From Janibacter alkaliphilus (lineage in GTDB: Bacteria > Actinomycetota > Actinomycetes > Actinomycetales > Dermatophilaceae), in assembly GCF_013408565.1 (NCBI RefSeq), contig NZ_JACBZX010000001.1, positions 2,232,001 through 2,296,000 on the forward strand: a DNA stretch of 64,000 bases, in the 5' to 3' direction. Of this stretch, positions 1-8,024 are shown piece by piece. The position numbers and the translations under genes were made by a program. Under the pieces are notes generated by a model, which had not been told where the DNA came from, ran no database searches, and saw nothing but the letters and a program-made list of their open reading frames with translations. Numbering within the stretch: the first letter of the stretch is position 1; each line of letters begins with the position of its first letter.

Positions 1-1
1 C

Positions 2-499
2 AGCCGGGTGGTCGCCTCCGACCTGCGGCGGGCGCACGTCACCGGCCAGGACGTGGCGCAGGCCTGCGGCGTGCCGATCAGCACCGACCCCCGGCTGCGC
101 GAGATCCACGCCGGCGCCTGGCAGGGGCTGACCGGGGCCGAGGTGCGCGAGCAGTACCCCGAGGACATGGAGCGGCTGCTGCGCGGCGAGGACTTCGCCC
201 GTGGCGGGGACGGCGAGTCGATCGCCGACGTCGCGACCCGGGTGCGTCCGCTGGTCGAGGAGACCGTCGCGGCGATGGCGCCGGGGGAGTGCGTGCTGCT
301 GGCCACCCACGGGGTCACCGGCCGCACCCTGGCGGTCGACCTCGTCGGGCTCGACCAGCAGCTCTCCTGGCGCGCGCTGGGCGGGCTGCGAAACTGCCAC
401 TGGATCGTCCTCGAGGAGGGGCGCGCCGGCTGGCGGATCCTGGAGTGGAACGTCGGCGCGCTCGCCGACCCCGACCCGAGCGAGCTGGTCATCGCCTGA
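2..499 (+). CDS. Histidine phosphatase family protein, 5'-truncated
   Basis: C-terminal part of a histidine phosphatase (phosphoglycerate mutase-like) protein. The frame is open from base 2, so the start and the first catalytic RHG motif lie left of the window. The visible part opens with SRVVASDLRRA, the segment that usually follows the RHG motif, then has the acidic EIHAGAWQGLTG segment. ATHGVTGR, with its His near residue 103 of the visible part, is the usual place of the second catalytic histidine. The C-terminal 50 residues (GLRNCHWIVLEE) are typical of actinobacterial members. The substrate cannot be told from sequence; the family dephosphorylates sugars, nucleotides or proteins in the cytoplasm. 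The end is followed within 70 bases by a tRNA gene with its own promoter. Confidence 0.85.
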   Translation, partial: SRVVASDLRRAHVTGQDVAQACGVPISTDPRLREIHAGAWQGLTGAEVREQYPEDMERLLRGEDFARGGDGESIADVATRVRPLVEETVAAMAPGECVLLATHGVTGRTLAVDLVGLDQQLSWRALGGLRNCHWIVLEEGRAGWRILEWNVGALADPDPSELVIA

Positions 500-511
500 G
501 CCGGACCCGAT

Positions 512-542
512 TTGGTGTCCGACCGGGGTACCTGGGTAAGAT
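512..542 (+). promoter_or_regulatory. Candidate promoter of tRNA-Ala
   Basis: A TTGGTG -35-like hexamer at 512-517 and a TAAGAT -10 hexamer at 537-542, separated by 19 bases, lie 20 bases before the tRNA. The spacing is slightly long. The call rests on hexamer likeness and position only. Confidence 0.45.
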
Positions 543-562
543 CGCCCGGTCCGCACGGACGC

Positions 563-637
<75 letters not shown>

Positions 638-648
638 GCACCGCCAGC

Positions 649-679
649 AGCGCCCCGAGCCACCACGGCTCGGGGCGCT
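649..679 (+). terminator. Intrinsic terminator-like hairpin after tRNA-Ala
   Basis: A perfect 13-base inverted repeat (AGCGCCCCGAGCC / GGCTCGGGGCGCT) with a 5-base loop begins 14 bases after the tRNA. There is no U-tract, as is usual in high-GC actinobacteria. It probably ends the tRNA transcript. Confidence 0.7.
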
Positions 680-699
680 GCGGCGTCCAGGGCCGAGCT

Positions 700-748
700 C
701 GGTCGAGGTGATCCACACCCGCTCCAGCGGCGCGGATCACCTCGACCG
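700..748. repeat. Palindromic intergenic repeat, copy A
   Basis: A 15-base perfect inverted repeat (arms 700-714 and 734-748, core GGTCGAGGTGATCC) with a 19-base loop. The 47-base unit 701-747 aligns without gaps to 1925-1971 with 6 differences by hand count. The two copies stand on either side of the next gene (853-1857). A further right-arm-like segment, CTCACCTCGACCGCGG, follows at 778-793. Related units with G in place of C in the arm occur near 57 kb. Confidence 0.85.
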
Positions 749-763
749 CGGCCAGCGGGCGGC

Positions 764-796
764 TACCTTAGGGGGACCTCACCTCGACCGCGGAGG
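764..796 (+). promoter_or_regulatory. Candidate -10 box and strong Shine-Dalgarno before the PNPOx-like gene
   Basis: TACCTT at 764-769 fits the actinobacterial TANNNT -10 pattern. GGAGG at 792-796 is a strong ribosome binding site, but no ATG, GTG or TTG lies in frame at the right distance. The codon at that spacing is ATT at 802. The first standard in-frame start is GTG 853, which has no clear ribosome binding site. Confidence 0.5.
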
Positions 797-852
797 CACC
801 CATTAACGCCGACCCGACGACCGGCGAGCAGCCGGGTCGCGACCTGACCTCG

Positions 853-1857
853 GTGGCCGACCTCGAGGAGGCGGTGGGCCGGCGGCCGGTCGGCTGGCAC
901 CTGAAGTCGATCGACGTGCTCGACGACCACTGCCTCGACTTCCTGGCGCGGGCGCCCTTCGCCGTCCTGTCCACCCGCGGCACCGACGGCCGGCAGAGCT
1001 GCCTCCCGCTGGGCGGGCCGCCCGGGGTGCTGCGGCCGCGCGGACGGGACCGGATCGCTCTGGAGACGGGCGGGAGCCTGGCCACGGCGCCGGTGGGCAC
1101 CCCGGCAGGACTGGTGGCCCTGCTGCCGGGCTACCGCGAGACGTTGCGCGTCAACGGGCGCCTGCACGGCGACGAGCTGATCGTGCACGAGGCCTTCCTG
1201 CACTGCGCCAAGTGCATGATCCGCTCCCACCTGTGGGACGGCGAGGCGCCGGCCAGCACCGGTGACGAGGTGGTCGAGACCGACCTGGGCCACCCCGAGG
1301 TGGCCGACTTCCTCGCCCGGTCCCCCTTCGTCCTGGTCAGCAGCACCGACGCCGCCGGCGAGGCCGACGTCAGCCCGAAGGGCGACCCTCCTGGCTTCGT
1401 CCAGGTGGTGGGGCCGCAGACGCTGGCGATCCCGGACCGGCCCGGCAACCGCCGCACGGACACCTTCCACAACCTCATCGAGGACCCCGGCACCGCGGTC
1501 ATGGCGCTGGTTCCGGGCGACGACCGGGCGCTGCACGCCCGCGGCCGCGCCCGGATCACCGACGACGCCGGGCTGCGCAGCCGCGCCGAGGTGAAGGGGC
1601 ACCGCCCCGAGGTGATGATGGTCGTCGACATCGAGGAGGTCCGCCTGGAGCGCTGCCCGGAGCTGGCCGCCTCCCGGCTGTGGGACCCGGACGCGCGGGT
1701 CGCGACGGGGGAGATGCCCCGGGCCAGCCGGATCTGGACCGATCACGTCCACCAGAACACCGACCCCGGCGTCGCCGCCCGGGTCGCCCGGGCGGCCACC
1801 CCGGAGCGGCTGCTGCGCGCCGGCCTGGCCAAGGACTACCGGGACAACCTCTACTGA
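853..1857 (+). CDS. Pyridoxamine 5'-phosphate oxidase-like split-barrel protein (COG3576 type)
   Basis: A 334-residue protein of the PNPOx-like flavin-binding split-barrel superfamily, cytoplasmic. It looks like two half domains: an N-terminal part with FLARAPFAVLSTRGTDGRQ and LVALLPGYRETLRVNGR (residues about 30-110), and a C-terminal barrel starting FLARSPFVLVSSTDAAGEAD with DVSPKGDPPGFVQV and IPDRPGNRRTDTFHNLI (residues about 150-225), the typical flavin/substrate strand of this family. Members are oxidoreductases or flavin/haem binders; the substrate is unknown. The ORF opens at GTG 853, but a strong GGAGG at 792 suggests translation may begin at ATT 802, adding 17 residues. The gene stands alone between two copies of a palindromic repeat (700-748 and 1925-1971). 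Confidence 0.8.
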   Translation: MADLEEAVGRRPVGWHLKSIDVLDDHCLDFLARAPFAVLSTRGTDGRQSCLPLGGPPGVLRPRGRDRIALETGGSLATAPVGTPAGLVALLPGYRETLRVNGRLHGDELIVHEAFLHCAKCMIRSHLWDGEAPASTGDEVVETDLGHPEVADFLARSPFVLVSSTDAAGEADVSPKGDPPGFVQVVGPQTLAIPDRPGNRRTDTFHNLIEDPGTAVMALVPGDDRALHARGRARITDDAGLRSRAEVKGHRPEVMMVVDIEEVRLERCPELAASRLWDPDARVATGEMPRASRIWTDHVHQNTDPGVAARVARAATPERLLRAGLAKDYRDNLY

Positions 1858-1924
1858 CCCTGACGGCGCCGGCTCCTGCGTGTCCGGACCGCCACCGCGC
1901 GAGCTCGCCCACTGAGCCCCCTTC

Positions 1925-1971
1925 GGTCGAGGTGATCCACGCCGGCTTCGGCGGCGCGCGTCACCTCGACC
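1925..1971. repeat. Palindromic intergenic repeat, copy B
   Basis: A 47-base unit with 11-base perfect arms (GGTCGAGGTGA / TCACCTCGACC). It is the same length as copy A (701-747) and identical at 41 of 47 positions by hand alignment. It sits 67 bases after the PNPOx-like gene and before the DUF2255 gene, so copies A and B bracket one gene. It could act as a terminator, but the shared loop sequence suggests a common origin rather than just a hairpin. Confidence 0.85.
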
Positions 1972-2045
1972 CGTCGGGTCTGACGGGCGAAGGGGGTAGC
2001 GTCAGGAGCCAGCACGAGCTGTCACCGACGCGTCAGGAGAGCGGC

Positions 2046-2411
2046 ATGAGCGGATGGACCGACGAGGAGCTGGAGCGGATCGGGCACGCCCGGGTGGTGC
2101 ACGTCGCACCGCGCCGCCCCGACGGGGCGCTCGGCAACCGGGTCACCGTGCAGGCCGTGGCCGCCGACGGCGCGGTCTACATCCGCTCCGTGCACGGCCC
2201 GGGCGCCTCCTGGTTCCGCACCCTCCGCGAGGCGGGCGAGGGGCACATCCAGGCCGGTGGCGTGTCCCGGGACGTGGTCGTCGAGCCGGCCGTCGACCCG
2301 GGGCTGGACCTCGACTCGGCCTACCGCGAGACCTATGGCGGCGGGCGGCCGCTGCGCGCGATCACCGGCCCGCTGGCGGTGCGGGCCACCCTGAAGATCA
2401 CCCCGTCCTGA
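2046..2411 (+). CDS. DUF2255 family protein
   Basis: A 121-residue cytoplasmic protein of the DUF2255 family, which has an FMN-binding split-barrel-like fold and no assigned reaction. The sequence starts MSGWTDEELERIG and contains VTVQAVAADGAVYIRSVHG and WFRTLREAGEGHIQAGG, segments typical of the family. ATG 2046 is preceded by AGGAGA at 2034-2039. A TAGCGT -10 hexamer lies at 1997-2002. It follows another split-barrel protein (853-1857), separated by repeat copy B. No signal peptide or membrane segment. Confidence 0.8.
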   Translation: MSGWTDEELERIGHARVVHVAPRRPDGALGNRVTVQAVAADGAVYIRSVHGPGASWFRTLREAGEGHIQAGGVSRDVVVEPAVDPGLDLDSAYRETYGGGRPLRAITGPLAVRATLKITPS

Positions 2412-2432
2412 GCCCGACCGGTCACGATCACC

Positions 2433-2920
2433 GTGCGCCGCCCGGCGTGGACCAACCGGCTGCTGCTGCCGCTGGCGGTCCTGCTCTTCTCCTTCCTCGT
2501 CCCCATCGGTGACGTCGACGCGCCGGTCGGTGTCCTCCTCGGTGTGGCCGTCGGTGTGGCCTGCGTCGCGGCGGTCGTCGCGGTGCTCGCCGACGAGGCC
2601 ACCCGGCAGCCGCGTCGGCTCCGGCCGGTGCACCTGGTGCTGGCCCTGGAGATCGTCATCGTCGTCTTCTCCCTGGGCTACTACCTGCTCGCCACCCGGG
2701 ACGCGGCCCAGTTCGAGGGCTGAGCACCCGGCTGGACGCGCTCTACTTCACGATGACGATGGTCTCCACGGTCGGCTTCGGCGACATCACCGCCACCGGC
2801 CAGCTGGCCCGGGTGCTGGTCACCCTGCAGATGGCCTTCAACCTCCTCTTCATCGCCGCGCTGGTCCGCCTCTTCCAGCAGACGCTGGAGGGCCGCCGGT
2901 CCCCGCGCCACGAGGACTGA
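2433..2920 (+). pseudogene. Two-pore-domain-like potassium channel split by a one-base frameshift
   Basis: The first part (GTG 2433 to TGA 2721) codes for 96 residues with three hydrophobic helices (LLLPLAVLLFSFLVPIG, GVLLGVAVGVACVAAVVAVL and LVLALEIVIVVFSLGYYLL) and stops at TGA 2721. The sequence continues in the -1 frame from about 2720 with LSTRLDALYFTMTMVSTVGF, then GDITATG and a last helix LQMAFNLLFIAALVRLF, stopping at 2918-2920. TVGFGD is the potassium selectivity filter. Joined, the protein would be a normal ion channel of about 160 residues (Ion_trans_2 family). Adding one C in GAGGGCTGAGC would restore it. It may be a real pseudogene, a sequencing error or a programmed -1 slip. It lies 21 bases after the DUF2255 gene. 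Confidence 0.8.
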
Positions 2921-2933
2921 CCGGACCGGCGCC

Positions 2934-3635
2934 ATGGCCTACCGCTTCCGGGAGTCGTCCTCGCCGCTGGTGTCGGTGCTGTGGTGGGTCGAGGTCGACC
3001 AGGACGCGAGCTACACCGACGCCGCCAACGAGTTCTGGGGTATCGCCTTCAACCGGCGGGCCGGGCGCGAGCAGGTCGGGGCCAGCCTCATCGGCCCAAG
3101 CACCACGCCGCGCACCCTGGAGATGCTCGCCGGCGACCTCGGCTGGGGCGTCGAGCTGCCGGCGCACGTCTTCCTGCGGCACGTGCCCAAGCTCTCCCGG
3201 CTCGGAGAGATGCGCGAGCTGCCGTGCGACGGCTCCTTCGTCGAGATCGGCGGGGTGCGTCTGCCGGTGCCGCCCTTCGGCGACGAGGCCGCGCTGGAGA
3301 CGATGGTCCGCCGGCTGCACCAGCAGGGGGTGCTGGTCGCCGACGACGACCTGGCCGCGGCCCTGGCCGGCGAGGACCCCGCCTACTCGCAGCGGCAGCT
3401 GCGCCGGCGCTCCAGCTCGGCCGTCGGGCTCGGCCAGAAACAGCTGCAGCAGCTCACCCGCGCCCGCACCGCCTACCGGCTGCTGCACGAGGGGCGCAGC
3501 CTCGCCGAGGCCGCCGCCGAGGCCGGGTACAGCGACCAGGCCCACATGACCCGGTCGATGCGTGCCGTCGCCGGGATGAGCCCGGCGAAGATCCTCGCCG
3601 ACGACGAGGACGCCTTCCGCAGCCGTCCCAGCTGA
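2934..3635 (+). CDS. AraC family transcriptional regulator
   Basis: A 233-residue regulator. The C-terminal part (residues about 170-225) is an AraC-type double helix-turn-helix: RARTAYRLLHEGRSLAEAA, AAEAGYSDQAHMTRSMRAVA and GMSPAKIL match the GYSDQSHFTRxFKxxxGxSP pattern. The N-terminal part, starting MAYRFRESSSPLVSVLWWVE, resembles the AraC-like ligand domains found in actinobacteria; the effector is unknown. It sits 156 bases upstream of, and in the same direction as, an epoxide hydrolase gene, so it probably controls that gene (inference). The ATG start is 13 bases after the channel remnant, without a strong ribosome binding site. Confidence 0.9.
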   Translation: MAYRFRESSSPLVSVLWWVEVDQDASYTDAANEFWGIAFNRRAGREQVGASLIGPSTTPRTLEMLAGDLGWGVELPAHVFLRHVPKLSRLGEMRELPCDGSFVEIGGVRLPVPPFGDEAALETMVRRLHQQGVLVADDDLAAALAGEDPAYSQRQLRRRSSSAVGLGQKQLQQLTRARTAYRLLHEGRSLAEAAAEAGYSDQAHMTRSMRAVAGMSPAKILADDEDAFRSRPS

Positions 3636-3791
3636 CGCGGCGACCCGTCGACGCCCGCACCTCGCCGGCGACCCGTCGACGAGCCGACCGGTCGACGACG
3701 AGGCGCCTCGGGGACGGCCGATTTCTTCAATCCCGCACCAGGGGGTCTGCAGCAGGCTGGAGCCATCACCCGCACGGAGAGGACACCAGCG

Positions 3792-4982
3792 ATGAGCACC
3801 ACGACCCCGACCCCGACCAGCACCCCGACCATCCCCCAGGAGGTCCTCGACGACCTCGCCGAGCGCCTCGCCCGGACCCGCTACAGCGAGAACCCGCAAG
3901 CGGTGAAGGGGATGACCACCGGCCGCCTCCGTGAGCTCGTCGCGGCCTGGCAGGGCGCCGACTGGCGCTCGGTCGAGGCCTGGATGGACGAGCACGGCTC
4001 GACCACGACGACCACCCCGGACGGGCGGACCCTGCACCACCTGCACGTCCCCGGCTCGGACGCCGACGCCGTCCCGGTCGTGCTGCTGCACGGCTGGCCG
4101 GACTCGCCGCTGCTCTACCGGCGGATCATGCCCGCGATCATCGCCGCCGGTCACCCGGTCGTGGTCCCCTCGGCCGCCGGCTTCGGCTGGAGCCAGCAGC
4201 CCGACGGCGAGCTCAGCGCCGGTCTGGTCGCCGAGGACATGCACGCCCTGATGCGCTCGCTCGGCTACCCCCGCTACGTCGTGCACGGCACCGACTGGGG
4301 CGCCAGCGTCGGCACCGCGCTGGCCGAGGCGCACCCCGAGGCGGTCGCCGGGCTGCACCTGCTGCAGCCCCCGGTCGACCGGGTCTTCTCGATGGGCCGC
4401 GACGACCTCACCGAGGCCGAGACCGCCTTCTTCGTCGACGCCGACGCCTGGGCCGAGAACGCCGCCTACATCAGCGCGCACAGCCTCCAGGGCGACACCC
4501 TCGCCGCCGCCCTGGAGGACTCGCCGGCCGGGCTGCTCGCCTGGATCGGGGAGAAGTACGACGCCTGGTCCGGCCCGGACATCCAGGACGAGGACATCAT
4601 CGACGCGGTCGCGATGCTGTGGCTCACCGGCACCTTCCGCTCCTCGATCCGCCTCTACTCCGAGCCCGAGGCCACCTGGCTGAGCGAGGAGGACGACGAG
4701 ACCGGCGGCGCGGACGAGAGCGCCGGCTGGGGCGAGCAGGGTGATGGCGACAGCGACACCGGCGACGAGGACTGGGGCGGATGGGCGCCGGCCAGGATCG
4801 AGGTGCCCACCGCGATCGCCCTCTTCCCCCAGGACCTCATGCAGCCGCCGCGCGAGCTGTGCGAGCGCTTCTTCACCGTCGAGCGGTTCACCGTCCACGA
4901 CCAGGGCGGTCACTGGGCGGCGCTGGAGGCGCCCGACGACGTCGCCGGCGACCTGCTCGCCTTCGCCGCCGACAAGGGCTGA
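3792..4982 (+). CDS. Epoxide hydrolase family protein (EHN plus alpha/beta hydrolase)
   Basis: A 396-residue hydrolase of the microsomal epoxide hydrolase-like family, expected to open epoxides by attack of an Asp nucleophile. The N-terminal EHN domain (residues about 12-65, IPQEVLDDLAERLARTRYS) precedes the alpha/beta hydrolase core. HGWPDSPLLYRR gives the oxyanion HGxP motif near 100, GTDWGAS has the nucleophile Asp168, and DQGGHWAALEAP has the catalytic His374. ATG 3792 has GGAGAGG upstream. An odd strongly acidic segment at residues 298-330 (about 14 Asp/Glu in 33) lies in the loop before the last strands; it looks like an insertion. Probably regulated by the neighbouring AraC gene. Confidence 0.88.
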   Translation: MSTTTPTPTSTPTIPQEVLDDLAERLARTRYSENPQAVKGMTTGRLRELVAAWQGADWRSVEAWMDEHGSTTTTTPDGRTLHHLHVPGSDADAVPVVLLHGWPDSPLLYRRIMPAIIAAGHPVVVPSAAGFGWSQQPDGELSAGLVAEDMHALMRSLGYPRYVVHGTDWGASVGTALAEAHPEAVAGLHLLQPPVDRVFSMGRDDLTEAETAFFVDADAWAENAAYISAHSLQGDTLAAALEDSPAGLLAWIGEKYDAWSGPDIQDEDIIDAVAMLWLTGTFRSSIRLYSEPEATWLSEEDDETGGADESAGWGEQGDGDSDTGDEDWGGWAPARIEVPTAIALFPQDLMQPPRELCERFFTVERFTVHDQGGHWAALEAPDDVAGDLLAFAADKG

Positions 4983-5060
4983 GGCCCGACCTCCGGTCCG
5001 CGACGCGGCCCCGGGTAGGTGCCCCTACCCGGGGACCGGCCGGGGTCGTAGTCTCGCTCC

Positions 5061-6374
5061 ATGACGGACGAGCAGACCCGCCGCGACGACCGCGCCCACG
5101 TCTTCCACTCCTGGTCGGCCCAGGCGCAGATCGACCCGCCGGTGATCGTGGAGGCCAGCGGCAGCCACGTCACCGACGACACCGGGCGGCGGTATCTCGA
5201 CTTCTCCAGCCAGCTGGTGAACGTCAACATCGGGCACCAGCACCCGCGGATGATCGCCGCCATCCAGGAGCAGGCCGCGCGGCTGGCCACCATCGCCCCG
5301 GCCGCGGCGAACGACAAGCGCTCGCAGGCCGCCCGGATGATCGCCGAGCGCGCCCCCGGCGACCTGTCCAAGGTCTTCTTCACCAACGGCGGCGCCGAGG
5401 CCAACGAGAACGCGCTGCGGATGGCCCGGGTGCACACCGGCCGGCACAAGATCCTCGCCGCCTACCGCAGCTATCACGGGGCCACCGCCGGCGCGATCGC
5501 GCTCACCGGCGAGCCCCGCCGCTGGGCCTCCGAGCCGGGGATGCCCGGGGTGGTGCGCTTCTGGGGCCCCTACCTCTACCGCAGCTCCTTCCACGCCGAG
5601 ACCGAGGAGCAGGAGTGCGAGCGCGCGCTGGCGCACCTGCGCGACACCGTCGCCGCCGAGGGCCCGGAGCACGTCGCCGCGATCGTCCTGGAGACCGTCG
5701 TCGGCACCAACGGGGTGATCCCGCCCCCGGACGGCTATCTCGCCGGCGTCCGCGAGATCTGCGACGAGCACGGCATCGTCATGATCGCCGACGAGGTCAT
5801 GGCCGGCTTCGGCCGGTGCGGCGAGTGGTTCGCCATCGACCGCTGGGGTGTCGTCCCCGACCTCATCTCCTTCGCGAAGGGGGTCAACTCCGGCTACGTG
5901 CCCCTGGGCGGGGTGGTGATCTCCCCGGAGATCGCCGCCACCTTCGACGACCGTCCCTACCCCGGCGGGCTCACCTACTCCGGGCACCCGCTGGCCTGCG
6001 CCTCCGCGGTCGCCTCGATGGAGATCTTCGAGGACGAGGGCATCCTCGAGCACGTGCGCACCCTCGGCGCGGAGACGATCGAGCCCGCCCTGGAGAAGAT
6101 CGCCGCCAAGCACCCCAGCGTCGGCGAGGTCCGCGGGCTCGGGGTCTTCTGGGCGATCGAGCTCGTCGCCGACCGGCAGACCCGGGAGCCGATCCCGGCG
6201 GCCGCGGTCGGCGCGGTCGCGGCCGCCTGCAAGGAGCGCGGGCTGTGGCCCTTCGTCGCCGCCAACCGGGTGCACGTCGTGCCGCCGTGCACGACCACCG
6301 CGGCCGAGGCGGAGGAGGGGCTGGCGATCCTCGACGAGGCGCTGGCCGCGGCCGACGCGCACGTCACCGCCTGA
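5061..6374 (+). CDS. Class III PLP-dependent aminotransferase
   Basis: A 437-residue fold-type I, class III aminotransferase, cytoplasmic. TNGGAEANENALRMARVHTG binds the cofactor phosphate, IADEVMAGFGRCG has the PLP-contacting Asp244, and SFAKGVNSGYVPLG has the Schiff-base Lys273. The family moves amino groups from omega-amino compounds (beta-alanine, GABA, diamines, taurine) to a keto acid; the exact donor is not clear. The next gene is an aldehyde dehydrogenase, which would oxidise the aldehyde product, so a short route for amine or polyamine breakdown is likely (inference). TAGTCT at 5049-5054, 6 bases before ATG 5061, suggests a leaderless transcript. Confidence 0.9.
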   Translation: MTDEQTRRDDRAHVFHSWSAQAQIDPPVIVEASGSHVTDDTGRRYLDFSSQLVNVNIGHQHPRMIAAIQEQAARLATIAPAAANDKRSQAARMIAERAPGDLSKVFFTNGGAEANENALRMARVHTGRHKILAAYRSYHGATAGAIALTGEPRRWASEPGMPGVVRFWGPYLYRSSFHAETEEQECERALAHLRDTVAAEGPEHVAAIVLETVVGTNGVIPPPDGYLAGVREICDEHGIVMIADEVMAGFGRCGEWFAIDRWGVVPDLISFAKGVNSGYVPLGGVVISPEIAATFDDRPYPGGLTYSGHPLACASAVASMEIFEDEGILEHVRTLGAETIEPALEKIAAKHPSVGEVRGLGVFWAIELVADRQTREPIPAAAVGAVAAACKERGLWPFVAANRVHVVPPCTTTAAEAEEGLAILDEALAAADAHVTA

Positions 6375-6482
6375 CCCAGCCGGCCCGCGCACGACCGGCC
6401 GCACCAGCCGACCCGCGACACCCGATTTACAGCACACCTGCCGACCCGCCTGCCGACTCAGCGACGAGCACCAGGAGCACCC

Positions 6483-7961
6483 ATGCAGCAGTACATCGAC
6501 GGCCAGCGCACCGAGGCCACCTCCGGCCAGAGCCAGGACCTCACCGACCCCTCGACCGGCGAGGTGATCGGCACCGTCGACCTCGCCTCCACCGCCGACG
6601 TGGACGCGGCGGTCGCGGCCGCGGCGAGGGCCTTCCCGCAGTGGTCCCGGGCGCCGCACGTCGAGCGCGCCGAGGCGCTGACCAAGGCCGCGGCGATCCT
6701 CGACGGGATGGCCGAGGAGCTCGCCCAGGCGGAGAGCCGTCAGGGCGGCAAGCCGATCCGGCTGGCCCGCGAGTTCGACGTGCCCGGCTCGATCGACAAC
6801 GTCTCCTTCTTCGCCGGCGCTGCCCGCAACCTCGAGGGGCGGGCCACCGCCGAGTACGACGGTGAGCACACCTCGAGCATCCGCCGCGAGCCGATCGGCG
6901 TCGTCGGCTCGATCTCGCCGTGGAACTACCCGCTGCAGATGGCCGCGTGGAAGGTGCTGCCGGCCATCGCCGCCGGCAACACCATCGTCCTCAAGCCCTC
7001 CGAGCTGACCCCGCTGACCTCGGTGATGTTCGCCGAGGCCTTCACCCGGGCCGGGGTGCCGGACGGCGTGGTCAACATCGTGACCGGCCGCGGCGACGAG
7101 GCCGGCGCGCACCTGCTGCGCCACCCCGACGTCGGCATGGTCTCCTTCACCGGCTCCACCCGGGTCGGTCGCACCGTGCTCGAGGCCGCCTCCGGGACGG
7201 CGAAGAGGGTGCATCTCGAGCTGGGCGGCAAGGCCCCCTTCGTCGTCTTCGACGACGCCGACCTCGAAGCGGCGATCCACGGCGCCGTCGCCGGCTCGCT
7301 GATCAACACCGGCCAGGACTGCACCGCGGCCACCCGGGCGATCGTGCACCGCTCGGTGCACGACGACTTCGTCGCCGGGGTCGCCGAGCTCTTCGAGAAG
7401 GTCGTGCTCGGCCCGGTCGCCGACGAGGCGACCGACCTCGGCTCGCTCATCTCCTTCGAGCACCGGGAACGGGTCGCCGGGATGGTCGAGCGGGCCCGCG
7501 GGTATGCCCGGATCGTCACCGGGGGAGCGGCACCCACCGACGGCGATCTGGCGAAGGGGGCCTACTACCGCCCGACGCTGGTGGCCGGCGCCCCGACCGA
7601 CTCCGAGATCGTCCGCGACGAGGTCTTCGGCCCGGTGCTGGCGGTGGTCCCCTTCGACAGCGACGACGAGGCGATCGCGCTGGCCAACGACACCGTCTAC
7701 GGGCTGGCCGCCTCGGCGTGGACCCGGGACGTCTTCCGCGCGCAGCGGGCCTCCCGCGAGATCGCCGCGGGGTGCGTGTGGATCAACGACCACATCCCGA
7801 TCATCAGCGAGATGCCGCACGGCGGGTACAAGCAGTCCGGCTTCGGCAAGGACATGTCCGCCTACTCCTTCGACGACTACACCCAGGTCAAGCACGTGAT
7901 GAGCGACATCACCGGGGTCGCTCGCAAGGAGTGGCACCGCACGATCTTCCGCACCCCCTGA
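6483..7961 (+). CDS. NAD(P)-dependent aldehyde dehydrogenase (gamma-aminobutyraldehyde/betaine aldehyde type)
   Basis: A 492-residue aldehyde dehydrogenase of the usual length. SPWNYPLQMAAWKVLPAIAA and FTGSTRVGR form the nucleotide-binding part, ELGGKAPFVVFDDAD holds the general base Glu246, and NTGQDCTAATR holds the nucleophile Cys280. The overall sequence looks most like gamma-aminobutyraldehyde or betaine aldehyde dehydrogenases. It oxidises an aldehyde to the acid with NAD(P). It starts 108 bases after the class III aminotransferase in the same direction, so both may act on the same amine. It is followed by a perfect 22-base inverted repeat. Confidence 0.92.
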   Translation: MQQYIDGQRTEATSGQSQDLTDPSTGEVIGTVDLASTADVDAAVAAAARAFPQWSRAPHVERAEALTKAAAILDGMAEELAQAESRQGGKPIRLAREFDVPGSIDNVSFFAGAARNLEGRATAEYDGEHTSSIRREPIGVVGSISPWNYPLQMAAWKVLPAIAAGNTIVLKPSELTPLTSVMFAEAFTRAGVPDGVVNIVTGRGDEAGAHLLRHPDVGMVSFTGSTRVGRTVLEAASGTAKRVHLELGGKAPFVVFDDADLEAAIHGAVAGSLINTGQDCTAATRAIVHRSVHDDFVAGVAELFEKVVLGPVADEATDLGSLISFEHRERVAGMVERARGYARIVTGGAAPTDGDLAKGAYYRPTLVAGAPTDSEIVRDEVFGPVLAVVPFDSDDEAIALANDTVYGLAASAWTRDVFRAQRASREIAAGCVWINDHIPIISEMPHGGYKQSGFGKDMSAYSFDDYTQVKHVMSDITGVARKEWHRTIFRTP

Positions 7962-8024
7962 CCCCTTCGCCCCCACCCCCTCCCGACACACCCGCCCCCC
8001 TCGAGCCGCGCCCGCACCACCGCG

